Assembly: GCA_012838235.1 (NCBI GenBank)
Contig: DUPQ01000076.1
Location: 1-44,358, forward strand
Source of the DNA: Clostridiaceae bacterium
GTDB lineage: Bacteria > Bacillota > Clostridia > DUPQ01
Direction: 5' to 3'
DNA: 44,358 bases
The position numbers and the translations under genes were made by a program. Positions 17,326-26,375 of the stretch are shown piece by piece (positions within the stretch are counted from its first letter, which is position 1; every line of letters starts with the position of its first letter). The notes below the pieces were generated by a model. The model was given only the letters and a program-made list of their open reading frames with translations, did no database searches and was not told the origin of the DNA.

Positions 17326-17643
17326 CTACACCCTTATCATTTTTATTTCTTCAATCTCCAGCCGGATTTCTTTTTCTATCCTCATTATATCCTTTTTTAT
17401 ATCATCAACGGTTTCTTCCCCGCTGCGGTTTCTTCTTCTGTCCCTGTTATAGCGTTTGTAATTATTATATCCTTTATTTTGAGAAGATTTTCTGTTATCT
17501 TTTTCCTCACCTGCAGTCACCTGTGCGGGCAAATTGTTCTGTTTTCGCTCACCCGAATAGTTCTTTTTCTTTCTGTAATAATTGTTGTTCGACCTCTTCC
17601 GGTTGCCGTCATTTGCGGAAGCGGTATTCCGATTGTCGTTCAT
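17326..17643 (-). CDS. Low-complexity Asn/Arg/Lys-rich protein of unknown function
   Basis: A 105-residue protein made almost wholly of N, R, K, S and Y (for example KRSNNNYYRKKKNYSGER and YNRDRRRNRSGEE), with a C-terminal amphipathic helix (VDDIKKDIMRIEKEIRLEIE). It has no membrane segment or signal. The composition suggests a disordered RNA- or nucleic-acid-binding protein, as an inference only. It is packed between birA (shared base at 17643) and coaX (3-base gap), so it is clearly expressed with them. I do not recognise a family. Confidence 0.75.
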   Translation of the reverse strand: MNDNRNTASANDGNRKRSNNNYYRKKKNYSGERKQNNLPAQVTAGEEKDNRKSSQNKGYNNYKRYNRDRRRNRSGEETVDDIKKDIMRIEKEIRLEIEEIKMIRV

Positions 17644-18401
17644 TATTTGCTCCTTGTGCTTTTTATACTTATCTCGCTCGAGTCAAGATATATTGTCAAT
17701 CCGTCCTGTTCGGCTATCAGCCTGCCCTGCCTGTCTATACCTTTGGAAACGGCGCTGTGCAACGATTGTCCTTTCGTATAGGTTATGACCGCATTATTCA
17801 TTATAGAGTATTCATTCCACTTATCTATTATACCGTCTGTATTCCCGCGTCTCATTCTATCATAAGAGCAGACTATATTTCCACATATATTTTGTATCAG
17901 CAGGTCGACGGAAACTTGGGTAGCGGTTTCCATAAACAGTGATGTGGCAATATCCTCTATATCCGGATGCATCGCTTTTTGGTTGACATTTATGCCTATA
18001 CCTATAACAATAAGAAGTACATTGTTATCGACAACCCTGCTTTCACACAGTATCCCGCATACCTTTTTACCGTTAATCAATATATCGTTAGGCCATTTTA
18101 TCCCCGCTTTTATACCGTATATATCCTCTATTGCCGCAGCAGTTTCACCTGCCGCCAGAATGGGCATCAGCAGTACCTTTTGGGGCGATATAGTGTTCTT
18201 TTCAGGTTTAATGGCTACGGAAAACCATGCGCCGTCGCTGTTATCGGATAGGAAATCCCTGCCTAACCGTCCTCTGCCCTGCAACTGTCTTTCCGCCTGT
18301 ATTACCGTAATTTTCTTACTGAAAGACTGTGCATTATCTTTTGCATATGTATTGGTGGAATTTATATATGGAAGTTTAATGATTTCCACATCGCACATCA
18401 C
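17643..18401 (-). CDS. birA: Biotin--[acetyl-CoA carboxylase] ligase, single-domain form
   Basis: A 252-residue biotin protein ligase that attaches biotin to carboxylase carrier domains. The biotinyl-AMP motif is GRGRLGRDFLSDNSDGAWFS (about residues 41-60), and KWPNDILINGKKVCGILCES follows (about 100-119). There is no N-terminal helix-turn-helix, so unlike the E. coli BirA it should not act as a repressor. It overlaps the upstream unknown gene by 4 bases. Confidence 0.93.
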   Translation of the reverse strand: MMCDVEIIKLPYINSTNTYAKDNAQSFSKKITVIQAERQLQGRGRLGRDFLSDNSDGAWFSVAIKPEKNTISPQKVLLMPILAAGETAAAIEDIYGIKAGIKWPNDILINGKKVCGILCESRVVDNNVLLIVIGIGINVNQKAMHPDIEDIATSLFMETATQVSVDLLIQNICGNIVCSYDRMRRGNTDGIIDKWNEYSIMNNAVITYTKGQSLHSAVSKGIDRQGRLIAEQDGLTIYLDSSEISIKSTRSK

Positions 18402-18982
18402 TTGCCATCCGGCTTTCTTACTATGTATTTTCTTTTGTTCAGTATATATTCGGCATATCCGTTCTTTTCATAAAGCATATGCGCTTCTTTTGTGACCGTA
18501 AGATATCCGTATAAGGCTTTTTCATAATATCCGCTGTCGCCCTCTTCCAACTCCAGCAGAGCATTTTTAAGATAAAGTTCCTCCGAGTCATCCACAATCA
18601 TGGGTACATCCATGTATTTTCCCAGTACCTTTATTCTTTCGGCAAATACCGTGGTGGTGATAAGAGCCAAAGGCTTTCTGTAACTTCCCAGCCTATACTC
18701 CGCCGCTTTGGTCAAAGAAGCCTTGAGTGCCTGGGTATTTTCCGTTTCCAGATAGACGCCCTCCATTATATATGTCTTTTCTATGGGAAAATCGATACAC
18801 AAGCAGGTATAGCCCGACCTGTTATATCTCTTTATATCATCCGCAGGACACAGATATGCCGTGATAACATTTTTCGGTCCGTTGCCGATGTTTATAAGGA
18901 AATTGCCGTATTCCGAAAGTTTCATCCCGAAAGATATGGCGTCTTTTGCTTTGTCTTCGGGAATGTGATAATAGACTATCAT
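18398..18982 (-). CDS. Conserved-looking protein of unknown function
   Basis: A 194-residue soluble protein with no signal peptide or membrane segment. Visible features are NFLINIGNGPKNVITAYLCP near residue 28, a central segment LALITTTVFAERIKVLGKYM, and a basic C-terminus (LNKRKYIVRKPDGK). It overlaps the alcohol dehydrogenase gene upstream and birA downstream by 4 bases each, so translation is coupled on both sides. I do not recognise a family. Confidence 0.75.
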   Translation of the reverse strand: MIVYYHIPEDKAKDAISFGMKLSEYGNFLINIGNGPKNVITAYLCPADDIKRYNRSGYTCLCIDFPIEKTYIMEGVYLETENTQALKASLTKAAEYRLGSYRKPLALITTTVFAERIKVLGKYMDVPMIVDDSEELYLKNALLELEEGDSGYYEKALYGYLTVTKEAHMLYEKNGYAEYILNKRKYIVRKPDGK

Positions 18983-20082
18983 GTCCTGCCTGCCTCTTTA
19001 AACATATTTACAATATCCTCTTTTGTCAGGTTGCCCGGTGTAGCTTTAATGCTGGACTGCATCATGGCCAGCGTTGCATAGCGCTCACACTGTTCTTTGT
19101 TCAGTTTCGGTCTTGGTATGTTATCCGAAAAGAAGTTTATCATTGACTGCAAATCGGTCATACCCATTAAATCCGTAACCGTTTTTGTCTTTTGCTCTTC
19201 CTGTTTCATCATATGCCTGAAATAAGGTTCGGCAAAATACAGATTGGCAAATCCGTGCGGCAGTCCGTGGAAATATGTCATGGAATAACCCATTGCATGC
19301 ATTGCGGTGGTACCGGTATGCGATATTGCTATTCCGCCCAACATGGAAGCATACATAAGAGCACTTCTGCTCTGCTCATCAAACTTCCTGTTTTTTATTG
19401 CATCAACTGCTTTTGCAAAAGCACGTATGCCCTCTTGCGAATACATTTTTGACATTTCATTACTCTTTAAGGAAAAGTAACTTTCGAAAAGATGACTTAC
19501 CGCATCGAAAGCGGTGGATATGGTATAGTCGATAGGTAAACTGAAGGTATATTTCGGATCTAACAGTGCAATCTTGGGATATATGCAGTCGCCGGCAAAA
19601 CTCTTTTTTGTCTGCCACTCATCCACGGTCAGTATGGAATAAGGAGTGACCTCGCTTCCGGTCCCGCTGGTTGTCGGTATGGCTATTACAGGTAAAGCCG
19701 CATCCGCCTTCTTGCTGAAAAGATCCATGCCGCTCATGTTATTAACGGCCAGCACCGCTATGGCTTTTGCCGCATCCAAAGCGGAACCTCCACCTATTGC
19801 AATAATATAGTCGCAACGGAATTTTTTACTGATAATTGCAGCATCTTCCATGTCGGATACCTTGGGATTTTCTTCCACTCTGTCATAAAGAATATACGGT
19901 CCGCCGTTTAAGACAGATATCACATCATCAAAAGCGCCGCTTTTTACGGCTCCGCTTTTTCCGGTCACAATAAAGGGAAACTTTCCTGTCTGCTTAAATA
20001 CGTCTTTATTGTTAAAGACGCAATTGTTTCCGAAAAGTATCTTTACCGGCATATAACTTTTGATATCAGTTTGCGGGTACAT
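18979..20082 (-). CDS. Iron-containing alcohol dehydrogenase
   Basis: A 367-residue family III dehydrogenase of the NAD(P)-dependent Fe type. The dinucleotide motif GGGSALDAAKAIAV and IPTTSGTGSEVTPYS are present. The metal ligands appear in FDAVSHLFES (Asp and His) and in MTYFHGLPHGFANL (His). The start is placed at ATG 20080-20082 (MYPQTDIKSYMPVKIL), because the longer reading from 20148 would run within the upstream gene. Even so it overlaps that gene by 17 bases. Butanol, propanediol and lactaldehyde reductases share this fold, so the substrate is not assigned. Confidence 0.92.
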   Translation of the reverse strand: MYPQTDIKSYMPVKILFGNNCVFNNKDVFKQTGKFPFIVTGKSGAVKSGAFDDVISVLNGGPYILYDRVEENPKVSDMEDAAIISKKFRCDYIIAIGGGSALDAAKAIAVLAVNNMSGMDLFSKKADAALPVIAIPTTSGTGSEVTPYSILTVDEWQTKKSFAGDCIYPKIALLDPKYTFSLPIDYTISTAFDAVSHLFESYFSLKSNEMSKMYSQEGIRAFAKAVDAIKNRKFDEQSRSALMYASMLGGIAISHTGTTAMHAMGYSMTYFHGLPHGFANLYFAEPYFRHMMKQEEQKTKTVTDLMGMTDLQSMINFFSDNIPRPKLNKEQCERYATLAMMQSSIKATPGNLTKEDIVNMFKEAGRT

Positions 20083-20659
20083 ATGAGAAGGAACCTCTGT
20101 ACATAATATAGCTTTCACCCGATGTAATCTTAATGCCTCTGCCGTCACCTCTGGGTATTACCACAAAGTGATCTTTACCCAGCGATACTCCGGGATTGAG
20201 ATTTTCTCCCGTGGTGGCATCGCTTAACCCTTCGTTGTTTGCATTTCCTATTACTATGGCGCTGCCGCTCCGCAAGATAAGCTCCGAAGTACCTAATGCG
20301 TATATTACATCATCTTTATAAACATGAAGAACCTGCATGCCGTAATTATCCGACATGTCTCTGACAGTTACATCAAGAAAATCCATTCTGGATCTTAAAG
20401 CATCCATTTCCTTTAACGCGTTGCCCAAAGCCGTTTCCAGCTCGGTTATTTTAGCATTATCCACGGGGGTAACCGGTGTTGTGCCTCCCGACGGCGTTCC
20501 CGAAGACTGAATAAGAGCCCTTACCTCTGCTATCTTTGCATCCACATATTCGACACTTGCAATTACAAGATCGGCAGTCTGTGCCGTGGTACAGAACATA
20601 AGGCTCATTATAAATGCAACGGTTATTATTGCTATCGCGGTTTTTTTATCCTGTCTCAT
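20066..20659 (-). CDS. Secreted or membrane-anchored coiled-coil protein
   Basis: A 197-residue protein with an N-terminal signal or anchor (about residues 8-28, AIAIITVAFIMSLMF, then TTAQTA as a possible cleavage site). A helical coiled coil (about 36-110), broken by a GTPSGGTTPVTP linker, precedes a beta-rich C-terminal domain (YALGTSELILRSGSAIVIG, HFVVIPRGDGRGIKITSG). From memory this C-terminal pattern recurs in clostridial exported proteins of unknown role. It is first in its operon, with GGAG before the ATG and a good promoter. The stop lies inside the dehydrogenase gene. Confidence 0.8.
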   Translation of the reverse strand: MRQDKKTAIAIITVAFIMSLMFCTTAQTADLVIASVEYVDAKIAEVRALIQSSGTPSGGTTPVTPVDNAKITELETALGNALKEMDALRSRMDFLDVTVRDMSDNYGMQVLHVYKDDVIYALGTSELILRSGSAIVIGNANNEGLSDATTGENLNPGVSLGKDHFVVIPRGDGRGIKITSGESYIMYRGSFSYVPAN

Positions 20660-20698
20660 CTTTTGTTCTCCTCTTTATACGGTTTTATTTCTTTTTAC

Positions 20699-20728
20699 AT
20701 TATACATAACTACCTGAATAACGGTCAA
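20699..20728 (-). promoter_or_regulatory. Promoter of the secreted protein/alcohol dehydrogenase operon
   Basis: TTGACC (20723-20728) and a perfect TATAAT (20699-20704) are 18 bases apart on the minus strand, 40 bases before the start codon. Confidence 0.65.
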
Positions 20729-20734
20729 TCAATG

Positions 20735-21880
20735 TTATACAAGGTAGTTGTTTATCTTTACTATATTTCCTTCTTTGATATAGACCCTCGGTACTCTTGC
20801 ACCTATCTTACAAATGTACTCGTAGTTTATTGTGGAGCAGATGGTCGCCAGATGTTCTACCGGTATATTAGGGCCGAACAACTCTACCTCATCATTAACC
20901 GATATACCTTTCAGTCCGGTAATATCCGCCATACACATATCCATGCATATATTGCCTACTATCGGAGCTCTTCGGTTGTTTATAAACACATGGGTTTTTT
21001 GTGAAAGCACCCTGGAATAGCCGTCGGCATATCCGCATGCAATGGTGGCAATGATACTGTCTCTCTCGGTAATATAACTGTTTCCGTAACTTATCGGCTG
21101 ACCTTTTTTCACTTTCTTAATCTGTATTATTCTGGACTTGAAACTCATAGCGCACCGCAAATCCGACATGTCATGATTTTTGCAATACTGCGAAGGATAC
21201 AGACCGTATATGATTATTCCCGGTCGCACCATGTCCATATATTTGTCTTGATGCAGTATTATCGCTCCGCTGTTACATATGTGCTTCAAAGCTATATCGT
21301 AACCCGCTTTTTTCACACTGTCTAAAACACCGCTAAATCTTTCATACTGCATATTTGTATATGTTTTATCTTCTTCGTCGGCAGTGGAAAAATGTGAGAA
21401 TATCCCGCTGTAATGAATATTGCAAAGAGCCAGTGCGGAAAGAATAGATTGCTTGTCATCATATGCAAAACCCACCCTGTGCATTCCGGTATCTATTTTG
21501 ATGTGTGCATACAGCGTTTTTCCCGCTTCTTTCGCAGCTGAAGACATTTTTACTGCCATATCCGAATTGGTAATTGTTGCAGCAAGATTATTGTCTATCG
21601 CCTGCTCAATCTTTTCCGGACATATATAGCCTAACACCAATATAGGAGCGGTTATGCCGTTTCTTCGTAAACTTATCCCTTCATCAAGAGTTGCCACCAC
21701 CAGCATATATACGCCGTTTTCGCAAAGAGTCTGGGCAATCTCCACAGCTCCGTGTCCGTAACCGTCGGCTTTTACCACGGCGGCCACTTTAACATCACCG
21801 ATTTTCTTTCTTATCGAAGCGATGTTGTGTGCTATGTTATCCAAGTCTATTTCCACCCACACTCTGTCAGGCTTTTCCAC
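20735..21880 (-). CDS. alr: Alanine racemase
   Basis: A 381-residue PLP enzyme that interconverts L- and D-alanine for peptidoglycan. The PLP lysine is in VAAVVKADGYGHGAVEIA, the family motif RPGIIIYGLYPSQ appears midway, and the catalytic Tyr region is in GQPISYGNSYITERDSIIAT. The start is GTG at 21878-21880, with GGAGG six bases before it. It overlaps nnrD by 14 bases. Confidence 0.96.
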   Translation of the reverse strand: MEKPDRVWVEIDLDNIAHNIASIRKKIGDVKVAAVVKADGYGHGAVEIAQTLCENGVYMLVVATLDEGISLRRNGITAPILVLGYICPEKIEQAIDNNLAATITNSDMAVKMSSAAKEAGKTLYAHIKIDTGMHRVGFAYDDKQSILSALALCNIHYSGIFSHFSTADEEDKTYTNMQYERFSGVLDSVKKAGYDIALKHICNSGAIILHQDKYMDMVRPGIIIYGLYPSQYCKNHDMSDLRCAMSFKSRIIQIKKVKKGQPISYGNSYITERDSIIATIACGYADGYSRVLSQKTHVFINNRRAPIVGNICMDMCMADITGLKGISVNDEVELFGPNIPVEHLATICSTINYEYICKIGARVPRVYIKEGNIVKINNYLV

Positions 21881-22721
21881 ATGCCACCTCCTTGTGCGCT
21901 TGGGGTATATACCTTATTATATCCGATGAAATCATACTTATCACGCCCAAGTCTTTAACGGCCAGATCTCCCGCCAGGCCGTGCACATATACCGCCATGC
22001 AGGCATTTTTGAACATGTCATTACTCATAACCGAGTATGCCGTTACCATACCTGCAAGAACATCCCCCGATCCTGCAACGGCCATTCCGGGATTTCCCGT
22101 ATTGTTTATGTACACCGAATCATTTCCGGCAACCACGGTCCTGTTGCCTTTTAACACCGTTATGCATCCGTACCTCTCGTAAAAAGTATATGCGGTGCCT
22201 ACTCTTTCTTTTTGAATATCCTCTACCGACAACCCCGTAAGATGAGACATTTCTCCGGGATGCGGTAACACGGTCATTCTGTTGCCGTGCCGTTTCAACA
22301 GTTCTTTATGTTCCGCAAGCATCCTCAGCGCCGCAGCATCGGCTACTATGTTGCATTTCGAGTTTTCCAATACTTTATTTAACAGTATCAGGTTTTCTTC
22401 ATCGTTATACAAGCCGCATCCAATGCATATACAGTCTTTATCACCCGTAAGTGAAATAATATCCTCTTTAGGTACTGTAATGCCTTCCACAGTGAGAAGA
22501 TCGTATATCAGTAAGTCTTTTTTAGGAGCCGTATAGTACACAAGTCCCGCCCCGCTTCTGTAACAGGCATCCACACATAATCTCAACGCTCCGGTCATGC
22601 CGGGTGAGCCGCCTATTACAAGAAACCTGCCGTAATCCGATTTACAGCTTATGTCTTTTCTTAACGGGAAAAAATCCGATATATCGCTTTCTTTATATTC
22701 AACAATCTTCATAGAGGTCAT
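21867..22721 (-). CDS. nnrD: ADP/ATP-dependent NAD(P)H-hydrate dehydratase
   Basis: A 284-residue ribokinase-fold enzyme that repairs the hydrated form of NAD(P)H. Signature pieces are LVIGGSPGMTGALRLCVDAC, VLPHPGEMSHLTG and the nucleotide site NTGNPGMAVAGSGDVLAGM. The usual NnrE epimerase half is not fused and is not nearby. It overlaps alr. The first ATG (MTSMKIVEYK) or the second may be used; both are close to a weak GGTGA. Confidence 0.92.
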   Translation of the reverse strand: MTSMKIVEYKESDISDFFPLRKDISCKSDYGRFLVIGGSPGMTGALRLCVDACYRSGAGLVYYTAPKKDLLIYDLLTVEGITVPKEDIISLTGDKDCICIGCGLYNDEENLILLNKVLENSKCNIVADAAALRMLAEHKELLKRHGNRMTVLPHPGEMSHLTGLSVEDIQKERVGTAYTFYERYGCITVLKGNRTVVAGNDSVYINNTGNPGMAVAGSGDVLAGMVTAYSVMSNDMFKNACMAVYVHGLAGDLAVKDLGVISMISSDIIRYIPQAHKEVACGKA

Positions 22722-22768
22722 TATATCACCAATAAAGTGATTAGTTAAATAAGTTAGTTATGGAAAAA

Positions 22769-23230
22769 TCAATATCCTAAAAGCTTAGGGGCTACATAGC
22801 AGATTACGGTTATTACTATTGCGGATATGGCGGCTCCTATGCTGACACTTATAAAAGCCTTCTTTTTGTTCATCTGCATGAATGCGGCTACGGCACTGCC
22901 GGTCCACACTCCGGTCATGGGAAGAGGTATGGCAACAAATATGGTAAGTCCTATTACCTCATATCTTTCCACCTTTTCCTTGCCTTTTCGCACCTTGTTA
23001 TCCACAAAATCGTAAAACCACTTAAGAATCTTTTTTGTACTCAGCCACTTAAATATGGGAGTAAAGCAGTAGATTACAAAAAACATGGGAATCAAAGAAC
23101 CCGCATAGGAAACAAGTGTAACAAGAACAGGATCCAATTTATACAGCAGTATTCCTAACGGAATTGCACCTCTTTGCTCTATTACGGGAACCGCTGAAAT
23201 CGCCAATATATACAGGTATTGTTTTAACAT
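22769..23230 (-). CDS. Small multi-drug export family membrane protein (COG2426)
   Basis: A 153-residue integral membrane protein with about four hydrophobic segments (near residues 4-30, 32-56, 95-118 and 128-150). The family motif PVIEQRGAIPLGILLY is at residues 16-31, and FVAIPLPMTGVWTGSAVAAF follows. The transported substrate is unknown, and the family name should not be read as proof of drug export. It overlaps the helicase by 7 bases and uses a site inside that gene for ribosome binding. Confidence 0.85.
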   Translation of the reverse strand: MLKQYLYILAISAVPVIEQRGAIPLGILLYKLDPVLVTLVSYAGSLIPMFFVIYCFTPIFKWLSTKKILKWFYDFVDNKVRKGKEKVERYEVIGLTIFVAIPLPMTGVWTGSAVAAFMQMNKKKAFISVSIGAAISAIVITVICYVAPKLLGY

Positions 23231-25581
23231 AAAAAACCGTCCTCTTCAAAACTATTGTACATATTACTACAATTCCACCACTTTGGAAATAGCGACCTGT
23301 ATTTTGCCGTCCCGAAACGGGAATCTATGAGCAGCACAAAGCCGGTATCGGTTTCGCTTCGTATTACTCTTCCTGCAGCCTGAAGCACCCTGTTCATTCC
23401 GGGAAATGTGTAAGAATAGTCAAAACCGTTCATATCAATGTCATCAAAATACTTCTTTATAAGTTCCCTTTCCGGACACAGCATGGGAAGTCCGGGACCT
23501 ATTATCGCCACACCGGAAAGCATTTCTCCCACAAGGTCTATTCCTTCTCCGAAAAGTCCTCCCATTACCGCAAAAGCTACCAGTGTATTTTCACCGAACT
23601 TCTCGAACCTCTCAAGAAATAAACTTCTCTCGGCATCATCCATATAGGGTTTCTGTTCTAAAATATCCATATCGGGACAGAGGTCGGTAAAAATCTCCAC
23701 AACGCGTCTCATGTAAGCATAGGAAGGGAAAAATACCATATAGTTACCGGTCTTTTGAGAAAACTGTTTTTTCAGCAGTTGTGCTATTTTCTCATAGGAC
23801 AGGTCCCGGTCTTTATACTTTGTGGATATGTCCGTAACCAGTTTTACTTTCAAGTTTTCTCTCGGAAAGGGCGAATCCAATGTCAGGAAACTGTCCATAT
23901 TACCGTCACCGCCCAAAAGGTCCATGTAATATCTTTTAGGCTCCAGCGTTGCGGAGAACAATATCGCCGATCTTCCCGTATCCATGCTTTGTCGCAAAAG
24001 ATAGGAAGGGTCCAGACACATCAGTTTGACATCCAGCCCTTTGCCGTCGGAGGTAAACAGTGTGGTAAACCGTCTGTCATACATTTGTGCGACACGGGAA
24101 AAGAACAGAATATTAAACATACCTTCCAAGAAAGATTCTCTCTTATCGTCAGGTATTTTGGAAAGGTCGTACATCATAATGTCATTGACACATCTGTTGG
24201 CTCTGTCCGTAAGAACCAAAGGCAACTCTGCCTGTGAAATAAAACCTTGGTTCATGGTCGAAAAATGTTCGGCCTGCAACTCCTTCATTTCGTTAATCAG
24301 TGCATTTACGCTTTTTCTCAGTGCCTTCCATTCTTTTTTAATGCTGTCTTTGAAATCCTCCAGCTGCTTTATACCTATGGAGCAGGAAAACATCTCCCTG
24401 CCCCGCTCCACAAGATTATGCGCTTCATCCACCATAAAACAGAAAGACTGCTCATTTTCATAATCGAAATACCTTTGCAACCGGACTCTGGGATCGAAAA
24501 GATAGTTGTAGTCGCATATTATGAGGTCGCAGTAACCGGAAACATCTAAACTCAGCTCAAACGGACAGATATTGTATTCATCGGCATACCGGGCAATTAT
24601 GTCGCGGTCAAAAAACTGTTCATGAAGTATTTCTTTCAAGCATGCCCTTGCTCTTATATAGTAGTGGTTTGCTCTGGAACATTTCTCCGGATCACAGTCT
24701 TTTTTCTCCATGGGACACACTTTATCTTTTGCGGTTATGCAGACCGTTCGTAAGTTAAGTCCGTTTTTCTCCAGTTTTTTATATGCATCCACCGCCACCT
24801 TTGCCGTTACGGTTTTTGCCGTCAGATACATAAGCTTGTCCACAAGGCCCGCTCCTAATGCTTTTATTGCGGGGAAAAGTACTCCCATTGTCTTTCCGAT
24901 ACCGGTCGGAGCGGTGGCAAAAAGTTTTACGGCATCGTCTATGCAGTTGTATACCTCGCTCATAAGTTTTTTCTGCCCCTTCCTATATGAAGCAAAAGGA
25001 AATTCCAGTGTTTCTATGCTTTGATTTCTTATTGTCTTCCATGCGGTTATTCCGGTTACCCAGTCAAGATATCTGTTGGTAAGCTCGGAATATATACTTT
25101 CCAATTGATTAAAAGTCAGCCGGTACTCGAAAGTAATGCTGTCCTGATTTTCTCTGTTTATATATACCAGCCTTATACCCGTTGCATCAATATTTTTCTT
25201 TTTGCAGTACATATATGCATAACAGTGAGCCTGTCCCAGATGCTCCGGTCTGTCGGCGGGCTTTATCTCGTTTATATCTTTGCAAGTTGTCTTTATTTCA
25301 TATACAAAAATATTTGAATCATCGGTTTTAAGAACACCGTCTATTCGACCGGTAACAACCATATACACTACATCATTTTCCAATACGTCTTCTACATATA
25401 CTTCCTTTGCAAAGCAATCTTCACCGTACTGTTTTATCATATCCTTCTGAAATCGTATATGATTTTGCGTTCCGTCCAGCGCCGCTTCCCTGTAACCGAA
25501 TGCGGCATAGGTTTCAATATCTCCCGATGCGAGAGAAAAGTCCGCAATATCCCTGACTGAAACATTAATTCTTTTCTGCAT
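23224..25581 (-). CDS. DinG/XPD-like DNA helicase with N-terminal PD-(D/E)XK nuclease domain
   Basis: A 785-residue protein. The N-terminus holds a RecB/Cas4-type nuclease core: GRIDGV (Asp81), VYEIKTT (Glu95, Lys97) and GQAHCYAY (Gln117). The helicase follows: Walker A APTGIGKT (224-231), a cysteine group at about 281-314 (KDKVCPMEKKDCDPEKCSR) that probably binds a 4Fe-4S cluster as in XPD, DEAH in MVDEAHNLVE, and motif VI in QAAGRVIRSETDTG. It probably unwinds DNA 5'-3' and cuts it in repair or in recombination. Its start codon lies directly after a terminator hairpin. Confidence 0.9.
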   Translation of the reverse strand: MQKRINVSVRDIADFSLASGDIETYAAFGYREAALDGTQNHIRFQKDMIKQYGEDCFAKEVYVEDVLENDVVYMVVTGRIDGVLKTDDSNIFVYEIKTTCKDINEIKPADRPEHLGQAHCYAYMYCKKKNIDATGIRLVYINRENQDSITFEYRLTFNQLESIYSELTNRYLDWVTGITAWKTIRNQSIETLEFPFASYRKGQKKLMSEVYNCIDDAVKLFATAPTGIGKTMGVLFPAIKALGAGLVDKLMYLTAKTVTAKVAVDAYKKLEKNGLNLRTVCITAKDKVCPMEKKDCDPEKCSRANHYYIRARACLKEILHEQFFDRDIIARYADEYNICPFELSLDVSGYCDLIICDYNYLFDPRVRLQRYFDYENEQSFCFMVDEAHNLVERGREMFSCSIGIKQLEDFKDSIKKEWKALRKSVNALINEMKELQAEHFSTMNQGFISQAELPLVLTDRANRCVNDIMMYDLSKIPDDKRESFLEGMFNILFFSRVAQMYDRRFTTLFTSDGKGLDVKLMCLDPSYLLRQSMDTGRSAILFSATLEPKRYYMDLLGGDGNMDSFLTLDSPFPRENLKVKLVTDISTKYKDRDLSYEKIAQLLKKQFSQKTGNYMVFFPSYAYMRRVVEIFTDLCPDMDILEQKPYMDDAERSLFLERFEKFGENTLVAFAVMGGLFGEGIDLVGEMLSGVAIIGPGLPMLCPERELIKKYFDDIDMNGFDYSYTFPGMNRVLQAAGRVIRSETDTGFVLLIDSRFGTAKYRSLFPKWWNCSNMYNSFEEDGFLC

Positions 25582-25628
25582 AAAAAAACAAACACCTGTT
25601 CTCTATTATACACTTACCGACAGGTGTT
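25582..25628 (-). terminator. Terminator after yebC, with a -10 sequence in its loop
   Basis: On the minus strand AACACCTGT (25620-25628) pairs with ACAGGTGTT (25591-25599) across a 20-base loop, followed by TGTTTTTTT. The loop contains TATAAT (25605-25610). The helicase ATG follows within one base of the T-run. Confidence 0.75.
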
Positions 25629-25642
25629 GTACAACTATGTTT

Positions 25643-26374
25643 TTATTCTTCCGGTTGTTCCCAGTTATGATATATGTTCTGCACATCGTCAAGGTCTTCC
25701 AGATTGTCAATAAGCTTTTGCATACTTTCAACCTTGTCGTCTTCTACCGTGACATATGTCTGCGGAAGCATCTGAACTTCCGCTTCCAGAAACTCATATC
25801 CTTTTTGTTCCAATGCTTCTCTCAATGAAGAAAACTCCGCAGGATCGCATATTATCTCATACATTTCATCTTCATGCTCGAAATCCTCCGCTCCGCCCTC
25901 CAGAGCATCGGTCATAAGCTGCTCGGTATCAATACTTTCCTTTTCCTCTATAATCAATACGCCTTTTCTGTCAAACAGGTAGGATACGCAGCCGGTTGTA
26001 CCGAGGTTGCCGCCGAATTTGTCGAAATAGTGGCGCACATCGGAAGCGGTCCTGTTGCGGTTATCGGTCATTGCCTCTACTATGACGGCAACACCGTTGG
26101 GTCCGTATCCTTCGTATGTTATCTGCTCGTAGTTTTCCGAATCTCCCTCTCCCGCCGCTTTCTTTATGCTCTTGTTTATAGTGTCGTTAGGCACATTATT
26201 GGCCTTCGCTTTAGCGATAACATCGCGCAAACGCGAATTGCTGGCGGGGTCCGGTCCTCCGGCTTTTACCGCAACCATTATCTCACGGCCTATTTTGGTA
26301 AATATTTTACCTCTTGCAGCATCGCTTTTTTCTTTTTTGTGCTTTATGTTTGCCCATTTTGAATGTCCTGCCAT
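25643..26374 (-). CDS. yebC: YebC/PmpR family DNA-binding/translation factor
   Basis: A 243-residue three-domain protein. [20 protein letters not shown] is the invariant start, followed by [20 protein letters not shown] and the acidic central motif [19 protein letters not shown]. Long annotated as a regulator, the family has more recently been linked to relief of ribosome stalling at proline runs. Length is normal. It is last in the zapA-dut-yigZ-yebC group. Confidence 0.95.
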   Translation of the reverse strand: MAGHSKWANIKHKKEKSDAARGKIFTKIGREIMVAVKAGGPDPASNSRLRDVIAKAKANNVPNDTINKSIKKAAGEGDSENYEQITYEGYGPNGVAVIVEAMTDNRNRTASDVRHYFDKFGGNLGTTGCVSYLFDRKGVLIIEEKESIDTEQLMTDALEGGAEDFEHEDEMYEIICDPAEFSSLREALEQKGYEFLEAEVQMLPQTYVTVEDDKVESMQKLIDNLEDLDDVQNIYHNWEQPEE

Positions 26375-26375
26375 A

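Noticed and set aside
17944-18495. 183-codon plus-strand ORF
   Set aside because: Antisense of birA and the unknown 194-residue gene.
20083-20148. N-terminal extension of the alcohol dehydrogenase
   Set aside because: The additional 22 residues lie inside the upstream secreted-protein gene; normal family start is at 20082.
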